From Hyphomicrobium sp. MC1 (lineage in GTDB: Bacteria; Pseudomonadota; Alphaproteobacteria; Rhizobiales; Hyphomicrobiaceae): 64,000 nt of DNA. The position numbers and the translations under genes were made by a program. This document shows positions 24,035 to 32,303 of the stretch, piece after piece; positions within the stretch are counted from its first letter, which is position 1; each line of letters opens with the position of its first letter. The stretch is from contig NC_015717.1 of assembly GCF_000253295.1 (NCBI RefSeq), positions 3,968,001 through 4,032,000 of the forward strand, read 5' to 3'. A model generated the notes under the pieces. That model worked only from the letters and a program-made list of their open reading frames with translations, did no database searches and had not been told where the DNA came from.

Positions 24035-26248
24035 TCAGCCGCTGATTTTTGAGAAGTCGGCGACGGTGAGCGTCGCTGCGCGGATTTCCGACAAGAGGCG
24101 CAGACGGTTTTCGCGGACCTGCTTATCGTCGGCGTTGACGAGGATCTTCTCGAAGAACGCATCGACCGGCGCGCGAAGTTCCGACAGCGCGCGCATGGCG
24201 CCAGCGAAATTTTCCACCTGGATGGCCGACGTCGTGTCCTGCTTCACCGCTTCGATGGCGGCCGCGAGCGCGATTTCCTCTTTCTCTTTCAGAAGCGCCA
24301 AGTCGTAGGGACCGGCGTAGGATTTCTTATCCTTCTTCTCTTCGATCGAGAGGATGTTAGCGGCCCGCTTGACGCCTGCGAGCAGATTTGTGCCGTCATC
24401 AGTTTTCAGGAACGCATCGAGCGCTTCGACGCGCTTCACAATGAGGGCCAGATCGTCCTGGCCGCCCAGCGAGAACACGGCGTCGATCAGGTCGTGGCGC
24501 TTGCCCTGGTCTTTGAGGAAGACTTTCAGACGGTCGGCGAAGAAGGAGAGGAGGTCTGCTGCAATGACTTGGCCCTCTTTTTCGTAGGCTTCAAATCTCC
24601 ACTCGTGCTCCCACAAGCCCTCGATATTTTCATTGTTCTGCTGTTCTTCCGAAAGATGCCGTTCGACCAAACCCCCAACGTAATCAAATTCCTCATCGGA
24701 CTGCAGTTCGAGATAAGGAGCGAATGGAAGATACGCCTTCGCGATGATTGATTTCAGCGGCACGCGCAGATCATTCTCCAGCACGATGCGGATGACGCCC
24801 AAGGCGGCGCGGCGGAGCTGGTAGGGGTCGCCCGAGCCAGTCGGTTTTTCGCCGATGGCCCAGAAGCCGACGAGCGTATCGAGTTTATCGGCGACCGCGA
24901 CGGCGACCGCGACGGCGTCGCCCTGATCCTCACGCGGAACCGTATCCGTCGGGCCTTTCGGTTTGTAGTGCAGCTCCAGCGCGCGGGCGATCTCGGGCTT
25001 GGTGCCGACATGCTCCGCATAGTAACGGCCCATCAGGCCTTGAAGCTCGGGGAATTCGCCGACCATTTCCGAGACGAGATCGGCCTTGCACAGACCCGCG
25101 GCGCGGCGCGCGTCTTGCGGGTCGGCGTCGCATGCGCCAGCGAGTTCAAACGCCAACTGCTCGATGCGCTCGACGCGATCTTTCTGGCTCCCGAGCTTTT
25201 CGTGGAACGTGATGTGCGCGAGCTTACCCGCCATCTCACCCAGCGGATGTTTCAGGTCCTGCTCCCAGAAGAACTTCGCATCCGACAAGCGCGCGCGAAT
25301 GACCTTCTCGTTGCCCGACACGATCTGCGCGCCACCGTCTTTTGCGACGAGGTTCGAGACGAGCAGGAATTTGTTCGCGAGCTTCTTCGATTTCGGATCG
25401 CGCACGGAGAAGCACTTCTGATGCATCTTCATCGATGTGGTCAGAACTTCGCCGGGCACTTCAAGAAACGCTTTTTCGAATGAGCCCATAAGCACCACCG
25501 GCCATTCGGTGAGACCGGCGTTCTCGGCCATCAGCGCGTCGTCTTCGACGAGTTCGAGCTTGGCTTCCTTGGCGAGCGCGTGCGCCTGCTCGGAGATCGC
25601 AGCGGCGCGTTTCGCGGGATCGAGAATGACGTGATGGCTCTCAAGCTTCTCCTGATAGTCGGCGAAGCTTTTGACTTTGAACGGCCCGGGACCGAGGAAA
25701 CGATGGCCGCGCGTCTCGTGGCCGGACGCGATCCCGTTGATTTCGAACGGCACCACTTTGCCGCCGAGCAGGCACAGAACCGACTGCAACGGGCGCACCC
25801 ACTGGAAGGTCGAGGAGCCCCAGCGCATCGACTTCGGCCAGGGGAATTTGGCGGCGACGTCCGTCACCGTCTCCGCGATGATCTCCGGCGCGTCACGGCC
25901 GGGCTTTTCGATCTTGGCGACGTAGTAGTCGCCTTTCTTCTCATCCTTGACGACGGTCGCATCGGCGATCGACGCGAGACCAGCGGACTTCAGAAAACCT
26001 TGAACGGCCTGCTCAGGTGCGCCGACGCGCGGGCCTTTCTTTTCTTCGGAAATGGCGGGCGAGCCGTGCGGGACGTTTTCGATAACGAGCGTCAGGCGGC
26101 GCGGGGTCGAAAAGGCGCGCGCTTCGCCGACGTCGAGGCCGCGTGCTTTCAGGCCTTCAACGACGAGGCGCTTCAAATCATCCGCCGCACGCAATTGCAT
26201 GCGCGCCGGAATCTCCTCCGACAGAAGCTCAAGTAGAAGTTCAGACAT
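24035..26248 (-). CDS. glyS: Glycine--tRNA ligase beta subunit
   Basis: The beta subunit of the bacterial alpha2beta2 glycyl-tRNA synthetase, which binds and positions tRNA(Gly). The 737-aa length is normal. It starts with MSELLLELLSEEIPARMQ, the conserved N-terminus, and has EEKKGPRVGAPEQAVQGFLK, LGEMAGKLAHITFHEKLGS and the C-terminal anticodon-binding helical domain. It lies downstream of glyQ, separated by a small membrane-protein gene and a 142-bp gap with a palindromic repeat. Confidence 0.97.
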   Translation of the reverse strand: MSELLLELLSEEIPARMQLRAADDLKRLVVEGLKARGLDVGEARAFSTPRRLTLVIENVPHGSPAISEEKKGPRVGAPEQAVQGFLKSAGLASIADATVVKDEKKGDYYVAKIEKPGRDAPEIIAETVTDVAAKFPWPKSMRWGSSTFQWVRPLQSVLCLLGGKVVPFEINGIASGHETRGHRFLGPGPFKVKSFADYQEKLESHHVILDPAKRAAAISEQAHALAKEAKLELVEDDALMAENAGLTEWPVVLMGSFEKAFLEVPGEVLTTSMKMHQKCFSVRDPKSKKLANKFLLVSNLVAKDGGAQIVSGNEKVIRARLSDAKFFWEQDLKHPLGEMAGKLAHITFHEKLGSQKDRVERIEQLAFELAGACDADPQDARRAAGLCKADLVSEMVGEFPELQGLMGRYYAEHVGTKPEIARALELHYKPKGPTDTVPREDQGDAVAVAVAVADKLDTLVGFWAIGEKPTGSGDPYQLRRAALGVIRIVLENDLRVPLKSIIAKAYLPFAPYLELQSDEEFDYVGGLVERHLSEEQQNNENIEGLWEHEWRFEAYEKEGQVIAADLLSFFADRLKVFLKDQGKRHDLIDAVFSLGGQDDLALIVKRVEALDAFLKTDDGTNLLAGVKRAANILSIEEKKDKKSYAGPYDLALLKEKEEIALAAAIEAVKQDTTSAIQVENFAGAMRALSELRAPVDAFFEKILVNADDKQVRENRLRLLSEIRAATLTVADFSKISG

Positions 26249-26334
26249 TCAGGATCGATCTCGCGAGACTGGCTCTTTCCCAGTCATACAGGAAAGAGTG
26301 GGATGAGGGGTGGAATTGCAGGGTGCTGCTTTCG

Positions 26335-26382
26335 CCCCCTCACCCTGTGTCTCTCCCCGTCGCGAAGCTGCAACGGGGAGAG
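26335..26382. repeat. Intergenic palindrome, second repeat type
   Basis: A 10-bp perfect inverted repeat CTCTCCCCGT/ACGGGGAGAG with a 12-nt centre (26351-26382), preceded by CCCCCTCACCCTGTGT. This layout is familiar from dispersed repeats in Rhizobiales-like genomes (recollection, not a search). It sits between glyS and the upstream membrane-protein gene, and could form an RNA hairpin inside the transcript. Confidence 0.6.
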
Positions 26383-26390
26383 CGGTTGCG

Positions 26391-26912
26391 TTATGGGTTC
26401 GTCGGCGCCGGAGCAGGAGCTGCAGGCGGCGTCGTGGATTCTTCCGGTTTGCTTTCCGGAGCGGGTGCTGTTTCCGGTGCAGCAGGCGCCGGTTCCGTCG
26501 TCGACGGCGTTGACGGCGTCGCTTCCGGTGCAGGCGTTGCGGGCTCGGTCGACTGCGGAAGCGCCTTCATGGCACCGCCATCTGGTGGCGTGCTTTCAGG
26601 AGCCGAAGACGCAGGCGGCGCGGGTGGCGTTGGAGCAGGCTCGGCCGGTGGCGGGAGCGCCTTCATCGCCCCGCCTTCGGCGGGCTCGGCTTCTTCAGCC
26701 TTCTTGTGTTCCGGGATCATGCCCGCCGGGAGCGCAACACGCACCTGGTGGCCGATGTCCTTCACCGCACCGGTCGTATGCAGATAGCCGATGCCAACGG
26801 CAACGAGCGCTATGAAAAATGCGAAGACCCAAGGCAGCCGTCGAAGAGCGAAGAAGCCGATGATGATCAGCGGCACGGCTAAAGCGATTATCCCAAGCGT
26901 TGTGTCGTTCAT
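26391..26912 (-). CDS. Two-helix membrane protein with Pro/Ala-rich tail, between glyQ and glyS
   Basis: A 173-aa protein starting at the ATG at 26912, with GGAGGA just upstream. The ATG overlaps the glyQ stop (ATGA), implying translational coupling. Residues about 5-45 form two hydrophobic helices (IIALAVPLIIIGFFAL and WVFAFFIALVAVGIGYL). The remaining 120 residues are disordered and rich in Pro, Ala, Glu and Thr, with the element GGAMKALP occurring twice about 35 residues apart. No known domain is recognised. The frame is open upstream into glyQ, but that part is a shadow of glyQ. Confidence 0.65.
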   Translation of the reverse strand: MNDTTLGIIALAVPLIIIGFFALRRLPWVFAFFIALVAVGIGYLHTTGAVKDIGHQVRVALPAGMIPEHKKAEEAEPAEGGAMKALPPPAEPAPTPPAPPASSAPESTPPDGGAMKALPQSTEPATPAPEATPSTPSTTEPAPAAPETAPAPESKPEESTTPPAAPAPAPTNP

Positions 26913-27856
26913 GCGCGTCCTCCTTCTGTCTTTAGCCAGGCGCCGCAGCAGGCTTTCGCCAACTCGCGGACGCGTAGGATGTAGCTCTGGCGCTCCGTGA
27001 CCGAGATCACACCGCGAGCGTCGAGCAGGTTGAAGATGTGGCTCGCCTTGATGCACTGGTCGTAGGCGGGGAGCGCGAGCAAGTGCTCCTCACCATTCTT
27101 GGCGCCAGCCTCAAGCAAGGCCATGCATTCCGCTTCGGCGTCCTTGAAATGGCGCAGCAGCGCCTCAGTGTTGGCGTGCTCGAAATTGTAGCGAGAGTAC
27201 TCGCGCTCGGCCTGCAGGAAGACATCGCCGTAGGTCAGGCGTTTATCGTCGTCGCGGCCGTTGAAATTCAGATCGAAGACGCGATCGACGCCCTGGACGT
27301 ACATGGCGAGGCGCTCAAGGCCGTAGGTGATTTCGCCCGCTACCGGATTGCAGTCGAAGCCGCCGACCTGCTGGAAGTATGTGAACTGCGAAACTTCCAT
27401 GCCATTGCACCAGACTTCCCAGCCGAGACCCCAGGCGCCGAGCGTCGGGCTTTCCCAGTCGTCCTCGACGAAGCGAATGTCGTTCAGCGAGGTATCGATG
27501 CCGATGGCGTCGAGGCTCGCGAGGTAGAGCTCCTGCATATTCGCAGGCGACGGCTTCATGATGACCTGGAACTGGTAATAGTGCTGGAGCCGGTTAGGGT
27601 TTTCGCCGTAGCGGCCGTCTTTCGGGCGGCGCGAGGGCTGGACGTATGCCGCCGACCACGGTTTCGGCCCGAGTGAGCGCAACGTCGTTGCCGGGTGAAA
27701 GGTGCCGGCACCCACTTCCATGTCATAGGGCTGAAGGATGACGCAGCCTTCAGCGCTCCAGAAGCTTTGCAGGGTCAGGATAAGATCCTGGAAGGCGGCT
27801 TTAGGGCGCAACGCGGGGAGGCGTCCGGCTTTCGTTGCAACCGACGTCTGGGGCAT
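26909..27856 (-). CDS. glyQ: Glycine--tRNA ligase alpha subunit
   Basis: The catalytic alpha subunit activates glycine with ATP in a class II active site. The 315-aa protein has FQDLILTLQSFWSAEGCVIL at the N-terminus, QPYDMEVGAGTFHPATTLR (motif 2 region), YVQPSRRPKDGRYGENPNR and ITYGLERLAMYVQGVD, all highly conserved. The C-terminal LDARGVISVTERQSYILRVR is typical. It is translationally coupled to the downstream membrane-protein gene and precedes glyS on the same strand. Confidence 0.97.
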   Translation of the reverse strand: MPQTSVATKAGRLPALRPKAAFQDLILTLQSFWSAEGCVILQPYDMEVGAGTFHPATTLRSLGPKPWSAAYVQPSRRPKDGRYGENPNRLQHYYQFQVIMKPSPANMQELYLASLDAIGIDTSLNDIRFVEDDWESPTLGAWGLGWEVWCNGMEVSQFTYFQQVGGFDCNPVAGEITYGLERLAMYVQGVDRVFDLNFNGRDDDKRLTYGDVFLQAEREYSRYNFEHANTEALLRHFKDAEAECMALLEAGAKNGEEHLLALPAYDQCIKASHIFNLLDARGVISVTERQSYILRVRELAKACCGAWLKTEGGRA

Positions 27857-28047
27857 GTCTTTTGGCTCGTTCCGGCTGAATTTTCGGCCGCAATATACGC
27901 GTTAAGGGCCCCTTGTCACGCACCGCTGAGGCGATTTTACGGGCTTGCCAGTCGAAAGGCGGACGCAATGGCGCGGCGGCGAGAATGCTGCGGTGCCTCG
28001 CCGAGGAACGGAAACGCGATAGGGGAGATAACAGGGCCTTCGATCTT

Positions 28048-28251
28048 TTAATTGTCGCGCTGGCGGGGACGATAAACGCCAGCCGTTTCATCCCATTCGA
28101 GATTGCCCAGGTCGCGGACCGGCGCGGTGGCGCGGCGCATGCGGGCTTCCTGCTCGCGTACGGCTTGGCCTTGGCGGGCCAGAGCCGACAGTAGACGGTA
28201 TCCGGCCAGACCGGCAGCACCAATAACGGCTAGAAAGATGACTGGGGGCAT
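28048..28251 (-). CDS. Small membrane-anchored protein, 67 aa, unknown function
   Basis: The ATG at 28251 is preceded by GGAGGG. The protein has one N-terminal hydrophobic segment (VIFLAVIGAAGLAGYRLL), then a charged helix and a short tail (LEWDETAGVYRPRQ). It begins 18 bp after the S49 protease stop on the same strand, so it is very likely cotranscribed. Short proteins of this type (helix plus an EWDxxxGVYRP tail) occur beside glyQ in relatives as far as I recall, but their function is unknown. Confidence 0.65.
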   Translation of the reverse strand: MPPVIFLAVIGAAGLAGYRLLSALARQGQAVREQEARMRRATAPVRDLGNLEWDETAGVYRPRQRDN

Positions 28252-28269
28252 TGCACGGCCCTCCGGGCC

Positions 28270-29103
28270 CTAAATCCCAAAACGCGACCAGAGGGTGCGC
28301 GCTTCGATAGCCGACACCAGATCGTCGGCAAAAGCAAGACCGCCATCGCCTAGGCCGGATGCGCCAGGCACACGGCGGAGGCGCGACAAAAGCCCTCCAC
28401 GATCCGGCTCGACGACCTTGAGCCGCACCTTGCTTCCGAACACCTCGTGCATCTTCGAACGGATGTCTGTTATGCCGTCGATGAGGCCAAATTCAACCGC
28501 TTTGGCCGCCGACCAGAATGCCCCGGAAAAAAGCTCGTCGTCTGGGGCTTTGAGCTTGCCGACGCGGCGTTCCTTGACGAGGCCGATGAAGACGTCGTGC
28601 ACGTCCTTCTGGATGGCTTTCAGGCGTGCGATGTCATCCTGATCTTCGGGCAGGAAAGGATCGAGCTGGTTCTTGTTGGCTCCGGCCGTGTAGACGCGGC
28701 GTTCGACACCCATCCGTTCGATCAGGTCGACGAAGCCGAAGCTGCGCGAGACGACGCCGATGGAGCCCACGATCGAGGATGGGTCGGCATAGATTTCATC
28801 GCCTGCGATGGCGAGAAAGTATCCGCCCGATGCCGCCACGTCTTCGCAGAAAACATAGATTTTCTTGTCTTTTTCGGCCGCCAACTGACGAAGACGCTTG
28901 AAAATCAGGTTCGACTGCACCGGCGATCCGCCCGGCGAATTGATAACCACCGCGACGCCCGGAAGCTTCGACAGCGAGAACGCCTTGTCGATAGCGCCCG
29001 CATAGCTTGCAAGCGACAGCCCAGGCCGCAGCGGTGTCGCCATGCCGATCGGGCCGCTGAAGCGAAGAACTGGAACGACGGGCGTGCGCGAAAACGGCCA
29101 CAT
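28270..29103 (-). CDS. S49 family serine peptidase (SppA/SohB-like)
   Basis: A 277-aa protein of the signal-peptide-peptidase clan. It has VAVVINSPGGSPVQSNLI, the nucleophile motif EDVAASGGYFLAIA with the catalytic Ser, SSIVGSIGVVS, and the lysine-containing GANKNQLDPF that would complete a Ser-Lys dyad. There is no clear export signal; a short hydrophobic stretch (VVPVLRFSGPIGMATPL) is near the N-terminus. The half-size length matches single-domain SohB/short SppA forms. It heads a leftward run with the 67-aa gene and glyQ. Confidence 0.9.
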   Translation of the reverse strand: MWPFSRTPVVPVLRFSGPIGMATPLRPGLSLASYAGAIDKAFSLSKLPGVAVVINSPGGSPVQSNLIFKRLRQLAAEKDKKIYVFCEDVAASGGYFLAIAGDEIYADPSSIVGSIGVVSRSFGFVDLIERMGVERRVYTAGANKNQLDPFLPEDQDDIARLKAIQKDVHDVFIGLVKERRVGKLKAPDDELFSGAFWSAAKAVEFGLIDGITDIRSKMHEVFGSKVRLKVVEPDRGGLLSRLRRVPGASGLGDGGLAFADDLVSAIEARTLWSRFGI

Positions 29104-29196
29104 AAATTCAAACTCCTGCGGGCGACTTTGGGAGGATTGGTTTGCATGACAGGAAGAGCGGATTGTCTAGTGCAATCACGGGCCTGCTGCCAGTGG

Positions 29197-30000
29197 CTAT
29201 CGGCCGCCAATTTGCGACGGCAGCGCCGCGCCGTGGCGGAAGACGGCTTCGATTTCGGGTAGGAACGCCTGATCGGGGCCATGGAGCACGAGGCCCGGCT
29301 TGATCGAGATCGGAGCGCGGCTGCCTTTGATGCCGGAGACGATCACACGAATGGCCGATTCGTCCGCACGCGCATGAATGGGCAGCACGCTCAGTCCGCC
29401 AAACCGGCCTTCGAAAGCTGAAAGAATGCGCGGCAGGGCTTCCACTTTGTGGATCATCGCGGCACGGCCACCAGGAGCGGCCATGCGGTTCATGAACCGC
29501 GCCCAGATTTCCAGTGCGTCCTGCGGCATCTGGTGGGACGCGGCCCGGAGATGGTTTCCCGCGGCAGTGCTGCGTCCGGCTTCGTGATATGGCGGGTTGG
29601 CGAGGACAAAAGCGAACGTCTCGGATGCAATTGCTGCGGCATCCAACGCACACGTTGCGCGCGAAATATCCGTTTCAACAACCGATACGCGAGCGGATAA
29701 GTTGTTGCGATCAACATTGTGCCGGGCGAGCGCGGCGAGTTTCGACTCACGCTCGAGCAGGACAACCCTGGCGCCTGGACAACGCACCGCCACGCACAGC
29801 CCGACGACGCCGACCCCAGAACCGACATCCAAGACCGTCTCTTCACCGATGAATTCCGGCGCCAGCGTCGCAGCCAGCAGCACCGCGTCGGTTCCGGCGC
29901 GATATCCGCCCCGCGGCTGACGCACAATCAAGGCATCGCCGAGAAACAGGTCCTCGCTGACGTTTTCGCTGTGCGGCAGATCGGTCTCAAGCACGCTCAT
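29197..30000 (-). CDS. N6-adenine tRNA methyltransferase-like protein (TrmN6/YfiC family)
   Basis: A 267-aa class I SAM-dependent methyltransferase. The SAM loop is VLDVGSGVGVVGLCVA and the catalytic N6-adenine motif IV is LANPPYHE. The N-terminus LGDALIVRQPRGGYRAGTDAVLLAA is characteristic of YfiC/TrmN6, which modifies A37 of tRNA1(Val). The RNA target here is inferred. I used the ATG at 30000; GTG (30018) and TTG (30021) lie upstream. With any of them the start overlaps the DUF2007 gene, implying coupling. Confidence 0.85.
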   Translation of the reverse strand: MSVLETDLPHSENVSEDLFLGDALIVRQPRGGYRAGTDAVLLAATLAPEFIGEETVLDVGSGVGVVGLCVAVRCPGARVVLLERESKLAALARHNVDRNNLSARVSVVETDISRATCALDAAAIASETFAFVLANPPYHEAGRSTAAGNHLRAASHQMPQDALEIWARFMNRMAAPGGRAAMIHKVEALPRILSAFEGRFGGLSVLPIHARADESAIRVIVSGIKGSRAPISIKPGLVLHGPDQAFLPEIEAVFRHGAALPSQIGGR

Positions 30001-30220
30001 GGTCAACGACCCATTCACCAAGTCCGGCCTCCCTCAGAATCCGGCTTGCCTTGTTCCAATCGTCATCTATGACGACAAGACGTCGCGGGAATGCTCCGAT
30101 TGACCCTTCCATCAAACTCATATTTCGATCAAATATGACCGCTTCGATGCCCTGACCTGCGAGCAGAGCCTCGACATAACTGATAAGCACAAGGTCGTTC
30201 GTCAAAATTAACTCGCGCAT
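29987..30220 (-). CDS. DUF2007 family protein (putative signal-transducing protein)
   Basis: A 77-aa protein, MRELILTNDLVLISYVEALL, then RRLVVIDDDWNKASRILREAG, matching the short ferredoxin-like DUF2007 fold. Function is unknown; some members resemble regulatory PII-like folds. I chose the ATG at 30220, though an in-frame start 12 bp upstream exists. Its 3' end overlaps the methyltransferase gene by 14 bp, suggesting translational coupling. The divergent polyprenyl synthase begins about 100 bp away. Confidence 0.75.
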   Translation of the reverse strand: MRELILTNDLVLISYVEALLAGQGIEAVIFDRNMSLMEGSIGAFPRRLVVIDDDWNKASRILREAGLGEWVVDHERA

Positions 30221-30323
30221 GGCAATTCCCAAAATGAACGATAATTTTTGCCACGCCCGATGCCGCGTGACGGTCTAAAGACGACTGCCTATATTAGCAT
30301 GGTCTAGAACATTGGGGGCCACC

Positions 30324-31340
30324 TTGGGTCGCGTAATACCGCTCGAAGACGTCCGCGAAACGAGCCAGAAGCTGCAACCGCTTCTCGATCTCGTGGCCGA
30401 TGACATGGAAGCGATCAATCGCATCATCCTCGACAAGGCCGTGTCCGATGTCGACATGATCCCGGAACTCGCGCACCACCTGATCGACAGCGGCGGCAAG
30501 CGGCTGCGGCCGATGCTGGCGCTCGCGGCGGCAAAACTGTGCGGTTACACGGGCAACGGCCACATCCGCACGGCGTCGGCCGTCGAATTCATGCACACCG
30601 CAACGCTGCTGCATGACGACGTCGTTGATGAAAGCGCGACGCGGCGCGGACGCAAAACTGCGCGGATGATCTGGGGCAACCAGGCGAGCGTGCTCGTCGG
30701 CGATTTTCTGCTCGGCCAGGCCTTCAAGATGTTCGTCGACGTCGGATCGCTTTCGGTGTTGCGCATCATGTCGAATGCCGCGGCGACGATTGCCGAAGGC
30801 GAAGTGATGCAGCTTGCGGCGGCGAAGAATACGTCGACGACGGAAGACGACTACCTCACGATCATCAATTCCAAGACGGCGGCGCTCTTCTCGGCGGCGG
30901 CGGAGTCCGGTGCGGCGCTGACGCAGCGACCGACCGAAGAGCAGGCGGCACTGCGATCATACGGCAAAAATCTCGGGCTGGCGTTCCAGCTCGTCGATGA
31001 CGCGCTCGACTACGCGGGCGACAGCACGCGGCTCGGCAAGTCAGTCGGCGACGATTTCCGCGAAGGCAAGATCACGCTGCCCGTCATCCTGTCGTTCCGG
31101 CGGGGATCGAACGACGAGCGACAATTCTGGAACCGGACGATCGCCGAGGGCAACATCACCGACGGCGACCTGGAGCATGCGATCAGCCTGATGCGCCGTC
31201 ACAAGGCGATCGAGGCAACGTTCGAGCGGGCGCGTTCGTATGGCGCAATTGCGCGTGACGCCCTGGCGATCTTCCCGGAAAGCCGCGAAAAAGACGCGCT
31301 CGAACAAGTCATCGAGTTCTGTATCGGCCGTTCACACTGA
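30324..31340 (+). CDS. ispB: Polyprenyl (octaprenyl-type) diphosphate synthase
   Basis: Extends farnesyl diphosphate with isopentenyl units to make the ubiquinone side chain. The about 338-aa trans-prenyltransferase has GGKRLRPML, the first aspartate-rich motif LLHDDVVDES, and the second LVDDALDYAG. No ATG is available in frame near the start; a TTG at 30324 (after GGGGGCCACC) or 30312 is likely. Chain length cannot be read from sequence alone, so IspB is the best guess. It converges with ispE. Confidence 0.9.
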   Translation: MGRVIPLEDVRETSQKLQPLLDLVADDMEAINRIILDKAVSDVDMIPELAHHLIDSGGKRLRPMLALAAAKLCGYTGNGHIRTASAVEFMHTATLLHDDVVDESATRRGRKTARMIWGNQASVLVGDFLLGQAFKMFVDVGSLSVLRIMSNAAATIAEGEVMQLAAAKNTSTTEDDYLTIINSKTAALFSAAAESGAALTQRPTEEQAALRSYGKNLGLAFQLVDDALDYAGDSTRLGKSVGDDFREGKITLPVILSFRRGSNDERQFWNRTIAEGNITDGDLEHAISLMRRHKAIEATFERARSYGAIARDALAIFPESREKDALEQVIEFCIGRSH

Positions 31341-31369
31341 TCGGTGCTCGAACGCGGCGGCCAGTGGCC

Positions 31370-32236
31370 TCAAGTCAACCTTGAGGCTGCGACCCACCAG
31401 TTTGGCTGGCGCGTCTTGAGCATACGCGCGCCGGTCTGCGCCGCGGATTCGGATTCGAACAAAGCGAAACATGTCGGGCCGGCGCCGGACAATTGCGCGA
31501 CCCGCGACCGCGGCAGCTTCGCGAGTTCCGACAGCACGTTGATGATTTCGGGAAAAAGCCGGCGCGCAGGCGCTTCGAGTGAGTTGCCGCGCAAAGCCGC
31601 GTAACGGATCACGTCGCCGATGCTTGAGAACATCGGCGGATTTTCCGGCGCCAGATCTGCGGGCAATGGCCCGGCATTGAGAAGGCGGAAAACTTCGGCC
31701 GTCTTCTTGGCGGGCACCTCAACGAGAGGATTGGCGAGCACTGCGTAAAGCTCGGCCGGCAGGACGATATCGGCGATGTTTTCGCCGGTTCCCGTCATCA
31801 CGGCGCTTTGGCTTTTCAGACAGACCGGAACGTCTGCGCCAAGTGTGCGCGCGATGTCAGTAAGATCACGCGACACCAAGTCGGAACGGCTGGCACTGAG
31901 AAGGCGCAGCGCCGCGGCCGCGTCTGCCGATCCGCCGCCAATGCCGCTCGCGACAGGGAGATTTTTCTCCAATGTCAGACGACCGGCGACGAAATTCGGC
32001 ACCAAGCGCGAGATCGCTGCGACGGCCTCATCGACAAGATTGGCATCGCCGAGGCCAGCCGCGAACGGTCCGGTAATTTCGGTTTTAGACGTGGGGCCAG
32101 CTTCGCGCGTCAGGCGATCGCCGACGTCGGCCGCAAAGGCGACGAGGCTGCGCAGCTCATGATAGCCATCAGAACGGCGCCCTAAGACTTCAAGCGTTAG
32201 ATTGATCTTGGCTGGTGCGAATTCCAATTTCGACAT
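31370..32236 (-). CDS. ispE: 4-diphosphocytidyl-2-C-methyl-D-erythritol kinase
   Basis: The GHMP kinase of the MEP isoprenoid pathway. The 288-aa product from the ATG at 32236 starts MSKLEFAPAKINLTLEVLG with the conserved Lys and Asn, has the ATP loop PVASGIGGGSADAAAALR and the C-terminal LSGAGPTCFAL. The frame is open 300 bp further upstream, but that part is the shadow of the TPR gene. It lies beside the polyprenyl synthase, so two isoprenoid enzymes end tail to tail here; ispH lies about 23 kb away. Confidence 0.95.
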   Translation of the reverse strand: MSKLEFAPAKINLTLEVLGRRSDGYHELRSLVAFAADVGDRLTREAGPTSKTEITGPFAAGLGDANLVDEAVAAISRLVPNFVAGRLTLEKNLPVASGIGGGSADAAAALRLLSASRSDLVSRDLTDIARTLGADVPVCLKSQSAVMTGTGENIADIVLPAELYAVLANPLVEVPAKKTAEVFRLLNAGPLPADLAPENPPMFSSIGDVIRYAALRGNSLEAPARRLFPEIINVLSELAKLPRSRVAQLSGAGPTCFALFESESAAQTGARMLKTRQPNWWVAASRLT

Positions 32237-32303
32237 GCATTCCACGATACGAAAACGGGCGCTCAAGCGCCCGTCTTCTACAATTAATATTGACGCGCAG
32301 TTA

